Positions 56,719 to 64,000 of a stretch of DNA of 64,000 nucleotides are shown piece by piece. The translations under genes and the position numbers were made by a program. The stretch is from Kalaharituber pfeilii (lineage: Eukaryota; Ascomycota; Pezizomycetes; Pezizales; Pezizaceae): the NCBI GenBank assembly GCA_015179045.1, contig WHUZ01000007.1:1290501-1354500 (forward strand), read 5' to 3'. Under the pieces are notes generated by a model, which saw nothing but the letters and a program-made list of their open reading frames with translations, had not been told where the DNA came from and did not search any database. Positions within the stretch are counted from its first letter, which is position 1; each line of letters begins with the position of its first letter.

Positions 56719-59620
56719 ATTCCCTGTTCAGTAACTGCCTGTCTGGGATACTTTGGCGCGCTAGAGGCAAAGTAGTCTGGTTGTGAGGCTAGTACACAAG
56801 CGGAGGATGTCTGGGGCTAGCGAAAACCAACTGACGACAATGAGTTTGTTCTCAAGAATTCACCAAAAGTTTGGCTAACAGTTAGTGGCAACTCTCAACA
56901 TCCGACTCGCAATTTGATCGCAGCACGTAAGTACAGTTCCCTTGCCGCCCATTGCTGACATTGCCACACTTTGGAACGTTAATGCCAAGCCTGCCATTGC
57001 TGCTCATACCGCTTGCTCTCAGAATAAGTAGAGAGCTGTAACATCGTCACCAACTGTATGATTGCTATGGTTAAACAAGGCAGGGGCGAGACTATAAACA
57101 GTCTAGCGGCGAGTACACGCAATTGCTAGCAAACTCGATTTGTATGCACTCCATTTGTACTGTGTTGTCCAGAATGCTGAGTCATGACTTCCTTATTTGC
57201 CAAGACTACCGTATTCGGCAACTTAAATCCCACCGCTAGTGCCAAGAAGGGCTACTTCCAAAAGGAGATGGGTATACAATTGCAAGTGACCGCATTAGGA
57301 AACTCCGGCCCGGAGGTCAAAGGTCCTACATTATTGTGAGACTTACATATATGCATTACAGTGAGATCCGATATCGGTGTCACTTCAGGTGATTTCGTAA
57401 AACAAACTTAACCGCATGTTATTATAACTGGTACCTATAATAAGTACACGCACACTGAAGCGTTTTTAGCGGTGCTAGAGCTTTTTAGATTTCCTCCGAG
57501 ATATCCGCTGGCATTATTAAATATATACATTTCCAGCCTGTGCCGAGCTATCCGCGTATAATAATTTAGATTCCAGCGCAAGGCCGTTACACTTGATTCC
57601 TTTGAATGATAATAATCGGAGCTTGTGAAATTGAATGAAAATTGTACTTGACTGCTCGGAATTCAATTGACAGAATGCGAATCTAACTTCCTGCTCTGTG
57701 TCAGATCCAAGTCACACGCAAGAAGCTTATGCCAACCCGGCAATCAATCATTATATACTGTGATCTGTGTTTCTAACTTGAATGCTTAGTAGCAATATAC
57801 CGGTACCCTGAGACGAAGGTTCTTTGGTGGTATTTGGGTATGGGTGAGCCTACATGAGGGCATATGCTTGATCTTGAGATGTTATCAATGAGCGATGTTG
57901 CAGTTGCTCGCAATATTCAATTGAAATTAGGCACCACTGGCATTCCCGATGCCAAATGACCATACTAATGTCACCATGGTCATTGGGGCTGCAATGTTCC
58001 GATACCTTGCATGAACTGATCACCTGAAAACATGGAAAGGCTTGCTGCTATGGCTTATCAGTCCTTACGCAATTGCCGCAATCTTTGCTGTAGAGATGGG
58101 CCAATTGCGCAAGGTATGCACGTTTCCTTTGGTCTGAAGCTTGCTCCGCGGAAATGCGAGTTTCGTGGAATCCCAGCAGAGCATACCAGCGAGCACGGAA
58201 CGTGTAAGGACATGTAGGAAATTGTTACATGCCTGAGGGGCCTAGTACTCATACACAAGTTACTTCATGAGCCACGAACGTAGACGGCGGTAGCCTCAAG
58301 AATGAGCAGAGTGAGAGTGGAGTGACTCAAGGGGTTAAGCGGGCAATGAATTGGTATGTGCTGGCTGCATTGGCTTAGGCTGAAGATTCCGAGGGCTTTT
58401 GGACTTTGTTGTGTACTCTACACTTATGAAAGAATGTTGGGGGTGGCATGGGGGGAAGAATGCGGCATACTTTGAGATATATCTGCATAAAGAGGTGCTT
58501 TGCAGGTGTTTGATCAGTGCATGGATACGCGTAAATGGTACTTCCGTTACTCCCGTATCACCTTGCAGCTGACTACAGGATGAAATACCGTTAGAGTATA
58601 ATACTGTATATGGGACTGACTTCATGTGGTATGTATTGGGTACGGTATGTCCTTGCTTGAGCTGCTTTGAGAATCATGACACCAGTGGTTCATGTATTTG
58701 CAGGGCAGCACTCTATAAGGAAGAGTGGAAGAAATTGTAGAGATGGGCGAACGATCCGATTGCTGCAAGCCAACCTTGCAGCTAATTCCTAGAACGCATA
58801 ATCCAACTGTCTGAGGCACATAAGTGAAAAAGGAAATATGAAGCAATAGGAAATTTAAATCTTCTGTCATCGATTACTTGTATGCCTCCGCCCCCCAATG
58901 GTCTTTTTCCCTGTCGCTAATGGCCGCCCATCAGACATTAGGAATATTAGCAAGTAACTCCCTATAACCAGCTTGTCCTTACCGCACTCCGGGTGCGCAG
59001 ATTTAATTTATGATTTCGTGAGCGTAGGCATGTACATAGAGTACTGTGAGTGGATATGGTGAAATTAATATTGCTGCAGGGGTTGAATACTTGGCTTCAG
59101 TCTCGAACCACTTGGCTTACCAACTGTGTCCTCGTGCCCACACTAGTATTTTGTCTTTGCTATTATTTCTTGGCACTAAACGTCTCTTACATTGGGTACT
59201 GTTCTCAGGCTGGGTAGAGTACCAAATATACAAGCAAAAGGAAGACAGGCAACCATCAATCCTTGTGTCTTTGTGTCTGCGGTTGCAACCAGACTAGTGC
59301 CTTTGACTACTACCTTATTTTGGCGACTCACACATCGTCCCGGCAAGTCCTATGCATATTCTCTTGTCTGCGTTTGGGGTCCACTGTGGATCTGCTTACA
59401 AGTGCAGTAAGCCTTTTATCGTACTCGATTCTAATTTGGTAATGTTTTAATTTGTTTCTGCCGAGCATCGCTAATGAGGAAGCCCGGATGCACCATCGGG
59501 CTAGCACAGTGATCTAGCACAACCGCCTTCCCATGATCACCTTTTCTGGTACGTAAAACTTAGCCAACGCGAGTGTGCAGTCACACCAACACAAGGCATG
59601 TCTGAACCTGAGCATTTTGG

Positions 59621-60112
59621 ATGTGTCACCGGCGGAGTGAGGTTCACTACTCAGCAGTGCACATCATAGCACTGTCAACAGGAGCTCCGATGTTGGTTTG
59701 GACGATGAGCCGCCAGTCTGCTGGTGCCGGCTGTGTTCTCGAGCGTCTAAGCCCCCCCAAGAACATGTTGAACTGTGGACGTTACTTGGCCAGCTTTGAG
59801 TGCTTATCCAAAACGTATAGGGACCATAGAGACGGTCAGGTCATTGAGGCCATCTTGAGATTCCAGCAGGTCACAGGGATCACAACAGAATTTGAAGATC
59901 TGATTTCCAACTCCCCGGTACACCACTCAATTTACCAAAAAGAAATAAAACAGTCTCTGTCAATTTTGCTGTGTGCATACAGAACGGCCCCCCTGTTCTC
60001 AAGCAAACGCTTGCAAGCCACTTCCCTTAGCACCGTTGCCATTCTCCTGACGCAACTGGGCAACATCCGTTCAGACATTGCAAATCACATCCTGAAGGGG
60101 CACATTCACTAG
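59621..60112 (+). CDS. Weak ORF, unknown protein
   Basis: A 163-codon frame opening MCHRRSEVHYSAVHIIALST. The C-terminal half reads like a helical protein (YRDHRDGQVIEAILRFQQVT; SLSTVAILLTQLGNIRSDIA). No domain recognised. It is the longest clean frame in its neighbourhood; the true start may be an internal Met. Confidence 0.35.
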   Translation: MCHRRSEVHYSAVHIIALSTGAPMLVWTMSRQSAGAGCVLERLSPPKNMLNCGRYLASFECLSKTYRDHRDGQVIEAILRFQQVTGITTEFEDLISNSPVHHSIYQKEIKQSLSILLCAYRTAPLFSSKRLQATSLSTVAILLTQLGNIRSDIANHILKGHIH

Positions 60113-60934
60113 CTTGTCACCAACTTTTTTTTGACGCGAAAACTGAGAACGCGGGGAAGCTGCCCACCTAGAAGATTCCTGGATGTAGCACACTGACTGA
60201 CATAAACCAAACCCTGCATGCCTTTGGATAGGGTTCAACCAATCAAGCTAGATCCGGAAGGTCTTGACGGTAGGATACAAACAAAAAGGAAACTCTACCA
60301 AGTATGGGGCCGCAACAGGGATATATTGGTAACGGAAAAAAAAGGGGAACAAAAGTAGGCTGGTAAACTGCGAATCTGGTGATGACAACATTATTCCAAA
60401 AAGAAAGGGTGCTCATTGTAACTTATGGAACGTGCCCTCTCTAGGATACCTGATTTTTGAGGGCTCCTCAAGTTTGCGCCATTCCTGTAGCCTCGTCACC
60501 ATCTTTCAAATTTACGTAAAATCTAATGCAGTGTTGGCTTTTCCGGTGCTTTGTTTCAGCGACATCGGTTTTGACTAGAACGTTCGCAGTAACAGGCCCT
60601 CCCATCTATACACACAAGTACTCGTACTCGAACACTCCGTTCTCGCCTTCTCGCATGTAAGATCAATCGCAAGGAGAATATTGAGTTGAGCCGGTCGACC
60701 CTTTACGAGAATCGTGATGTCAGCAGAATACCAAGTTAATAATCCTTAGTCTAAATAATCCTCAGTATGTAGGTGTTCTGTTCCGGAGGCGAGCCGAGCA
60801 GAGCCAGTGGCAAGTAAGTATGCATGCATAAAAAGTGAAAATGAGACTCTGACTAACAGCAGCAGGAAAAGAAAATTTGGCGATTGGAAAAAGCAAGTGC
60901 TTGTATGTTCGGGTATCTAGCATGTCTACTAGCC

Positions 60935-61002
60935 AGTAAAATATGTATTCGGACAGGGGTACTAATGCACATTATGCGCTACGTCCGAATACATATTTTA
61001 CT
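60935..61002. mobile_element. 68-bp palindromic TIR remnant related to family M3
   Basis: AGTAAAATATGTATTCGGAC at 60935-60954 is perfectly inverted at 60983-61002, with 28 bp between that include AGGGGTACTAATGCACATTATGCGCTA. The motifs CGGACAGGGG and ATTATGCGC also occur subterminally in the element at 17455-17778. Confidence 0.8.
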
Positions 61003-62682
61003 AGCTAGCATTTCGACAACGACGGTCAATGAATGACGATGGCCGCCGCGACAAAACTCCGACGCGAAACCTTCCTTCTCTTTTTTATTTCCGTTTATTT
61101 ATTTCCTCTCCTTTCTTTTTCATATTTAATCGGTACAACGTACGGACAAAAGTAACAAAATTTCAACTGCGGTTGCATCTAGCATATGTGCACCTGAAAT
61201 TGAAATTTGGGCTGCAGCGTGAGGTCATGGGTGCTTCATGATCCTGGTCCGTTCACAGAACCTCATCCAAAGCTCTCTCGCAAATTTGCCATAAAGAAAA
61301 CAAAGGCAGCATCGACATGATTCCAATTTTCAAGGTAGCGCAATTCTAAGCTAATTGTGACGCTTCCGACGGCGCATCAGACCAGCAACCAGATCAGGCG
61401 GACACCGCGATTTGGGGCAGCCAAGAGCAATTCTGCTCTAGCAGGATTGTCGTAGGCAAAGGAAGCTTGCACGTGGTGCAGGCGGACAGTATCCATTAGT
61501 CACAGATTGCTATTTTGGCAGTAGGGGGCGGAAAGGGGCGAACAAGCGAGCTGGCCAGCTTCATGGGCGAGGGGGTACGTAATAGGGAGTAGGGGCGAGT
61601 GATGATTGTCGCAGGGGGGCGGAGGAGAGGGTTGGCCGTTGGAGGAGCACCAGGTGCGACTTTTATTTTGATTTGCAAATTATCTCATAATAGGGTACTC
61701 TTGGTCAATGGAGGCATGCTCACGGGAGCGCTACCGAGCAGGTTGCAGCAGCTGGGGAACGGGGGAGGGGGGGGAGGAAGGCGCCTGTGGGGTTCGGCTT
61801 GCAATTGGTGCTGGACAGGATCTCAATGGCACCAGAGGCGATTGGGCGTGGTGTGCTCATTATGGCGTGTGCTTGGGGCGCTCGGGAGGGCTCGCCCAGC
61901 TGGGCCAGCCCGCAGGGCAGCGTATCATATCAAGTAGAGAAACCTAAGGCCTCTGGGCCCACACTAGCCGGCGAGGACCGCCTGGCGGATATCCACACCT
62001 TACTTGACTCTGGCGCCCTCGACGTCCGAAGAAAAAAATTTCGATGGTCACTCTCCCGCCGCCTGGATTGAGTGCGGGCATGAGTATTTAGCATTCCCGC
62101 CTGCCCGGTGCTGGCCCAGCTTGCCCGCTGCCCCAAGAACAGTGCAGTGCTTGAGTACTCGTACACAGTCCCACGGTCAGCTCCATAGCCCAACCCACCC
62201 GGTCTCGGCACCGCAATCAGATCTGCTGCCCGCCCGCCTCCCACACGCCATTCCACCACCCCACCCGAGCACATTGCAAGGCCCAGCAGGGTGCAGCGCA
62301 GAGGCATCTCAGTGGGACACACCCCGTCCGCGACATTCATAAAGCACCGGCCCGTGCACAAGCGGCCAGGTTGTGCCATTTTACGCACACCTGCATCAAA
62401 TTATCAAATCCCTACCTGCCGATTTTCCCCAGAATACCATTCCACCCCACCAGACAGCAAACCCTCCCATTCGCTCCCCCCGCCTCCCACCCTCCCCCCT
62501 CCCCTCCCCCCCGACAAACTAACCTGCTCTACTCTGTTCCACTGTTGCATCGTCAAACCTAAACCCCACACCGACAACGTTACATTCTGGCAGTTTCAAT
62601 TACCAAATCCCTCTGGGTATCCCCTGCACTCCATCCTTCGCATCTAGTCCCTCGCAGGGCTCCTGTCACGATCATTACACAC

Positions 62683-64000
62683 TTGCTGCCACCATCGCCA
62701 CGCAGAAGCTCAGAGTACAGCATGACGCCTATAAAGACCTCGGACACTGTCCCCACAGTCAACATGCCTTCAAGCCCTACTGATCAGTGCTCACACTACT
62801 ATCATCAAGATACAACGGGAATTTGTCAAACGTTCGAGATCAGTGACATTGGTGAAGTAGCTGTACCTACACAACATCAATTAGACAGACCTCTCTGGGT
62901 CCCCATCCCATCCGACTCAGTTATATCGAGATCAAATTCAGCAGCAGACTTGACGAATTTGGTGTCTTCAGACGTAATGGAGCTCGACAACCGGGCACCC
63001 ATTGAGAGGCTTCCTGCCGAAATTTTTGGTAAGAGAAATAGCTTTATTCAGCCTTCCTTTGAGCTCATAATGAGCCTTAGATGCTGATACAGTGTAAATT
63101 TAGATCAAATTATGCCTCATCTAGCCATCACTACTCCTACCAATGGTTATACAACCCGCAATAAGGACCTCGCGTCTTGCCTTCTAGTATCACGTACTTT
63201 CCACTACCATACATTGGCTACTCTCTACTCACATGTCTCCTTTCCCCATTCCACAATATTCTCCAAGTTCCTATCTCATATCCAGAAGTATCCCGAACTG
63301 GGAGAGCTGGTAAGGAGAGCAGACTTTTCTTCATTTACTTCCGTTGGCTTGGGCAGGACAATGAGAATGAACTTTGAAATTCAAAAATTGACTGCCACAA
63401 CCCTGAAGGCATGCTTAACACTCACGCCTAAGCTGCAGGAATTTCTAGCGAATGAGTCCATGGGTATGGACATGGACTCTGGCGTGCTGCAGAAGTTGTT
63501 TTGTGATCTTCCATACCTTCAAGCATTGGATTTCTGTGGAATGACAGATAAGGAGTTTGTAGATGGCATGGCAAAAGTGCTTGTGCCCACGAACTCTTCG
63601 TTGCCGGAGAAAATGCCCATTAAACGAATCGGCTTGCATGGATGTACTACTGTTCATATGTCTAGCATCTCTACATTGCTTCCTCGCCTTCCTTTCCTCA
63701 CACATCTCGATCTCACACATATGCAAGTCACAGATGCTATGCTTCAGACCATCCCCCACACTGCCAGGTTAACCCATCTCTCACTATCGAGGTGTAATCG
63801 TTTGAAGGGGCCTGCTGTCGTGGACTTCCTCATTGAACATCCTGCTACCCAGAACTTGGTGTATCTGAACCTCCTATTTGAAACCTCTCGATACCGGTTA
63901 CTCTCTGTCAACGATGTCGATAAACTCCTCCCTAAGCTGCCATTCTCCCTCAAGTCATTGAATCTCTCGGGGGCTAAGATTGTCTCGGAACACGTACCAC
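62683..64000 (+). CDS. F-box / leucine-rich-repeat-like protein (partial)
   Basis: Probable substrate-recognition subunit of an SCF ubiquitin ligase; it runs off the right edge. Exon 1 is 62683-63028 and exon 2 starts at 63104 (intron 63029-63103, GT-AG, phase 1). Splicing creates the F-box core APIERLPAEIFDQIMPHLAI, then CLLVSRTFHYHTLATLYSHV, the standard fungal F-box layout. LRR-like units follow: LPYLQALDFCGM, LPRLPFLTHLDLTHMQVTDA, HTARLTHLSLSRCNRL and LVYLNLLF. The N-terminal about 105 residues are Ser/Thr/Pro-rich and disordered; an internal Met at 62722 is an alternative start. Partner and substrate are unknown. Confidence 0.85.

Larger units (their letters stand above)
55891..62682. 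other. Long gene-poor stretch
   Basis: About 6.8 kb with only weak coding candidates (56116-56718 minus, 59621-60112 plus) and one mini-palindrome (60935-61002). A GC-rich stretch lies at 61540-62560 with pyrimidine tracts near 62457-62515, probably the promoter/5' UTR side of the F-box gene. Otherwise nothing recognised. Confidence 0.45.

Noticed and set aside
60214..60357. 47-codon frame reading LDPEGLDGRIQTKRKLYQVW
   Set aside because: Protein-like composition but too short, with no start or splice context and no recognised family.

Overview
The window looks like nuclear DNA of a filamentous ascomycete. Genes carry many short GT-AG introns (about 50-250 nt). Their products are most like filamentous-fungal versions of UTP6, mitochondrial uL23, TSC1/hamartin, AP-3 delta, an OCA/Siw14-type phosphatase and an F-box protein. 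Long gene-poor stretches are packed with decayed transposons, MITEs, retroposons and minisatellites. Such repeat-rich, AT-rich spacing suits a large-genome Pezizomycete (truffle or morel type), but that placement is inference. No prokaryotic signals, CRISPR arrays, rRNA or convincing tRNA genes were seen.

Layout. 1-620: 5' part of UTP6 (minus strand, runs off the left edge). 0.9-5 kb: SINE-like unit, a 12-bp minisatellite, a dead PIF/Harbinger transposase and a TA-flanked MITE. 6.6-8.1 kb: spliced alpha/beta-hydrolase-fold gene. 8.1-17 kb: mostly unassigned, with a second copy of the same MITE. 17-26 kb: a transposon graveyard. It holds at least four TIR elements, two solo LTRs with 5-bp target duplications, a large degenerate tandem array, a broken PIF1-type helicase, a decayed LINE, and three copies of a roughly 40-bp retroposon with a homopolymer tail and target duplications. 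27.8-29.5 kb: a TIR element enclosing a PIF/Harbinger derivative with two convergent ORF remnants.

30.3-50 kb is the gene-rich core: OCA-type phosphatase (-) and MRP20 (+) share a divergent promoter; TSC1 (-) follows. After a GC-rich stretch with a CTG repeat and long G/C tracts and a MITE cluster come an SR/RS-rich protein gene (+) and the AP-3 delta gene (-), which are convergent. 50-62.6 kb is gene-poor, with a decayed CorA-type membrane protein gene and a few weak ORFs. An F-box/LRR-like gene begins at 62.7 kb and runs off the right edge.

The conserved genes are housekeeping: pre-rRNA processing, mitochondrial translation, TORC1 control, and Golgi-to-vacuole sorting. They show no operon-like functional link. 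Exon models for UTP6, the hydrolase, phosphatase, MRP20, TSC1, AP-3 delta and F-box genes were built by hand from splice consensus and family similarity. All the complete models keep frame throughout. The most unusual observation is the tiny tailed retroposon (20058, 21987 and about 24132).
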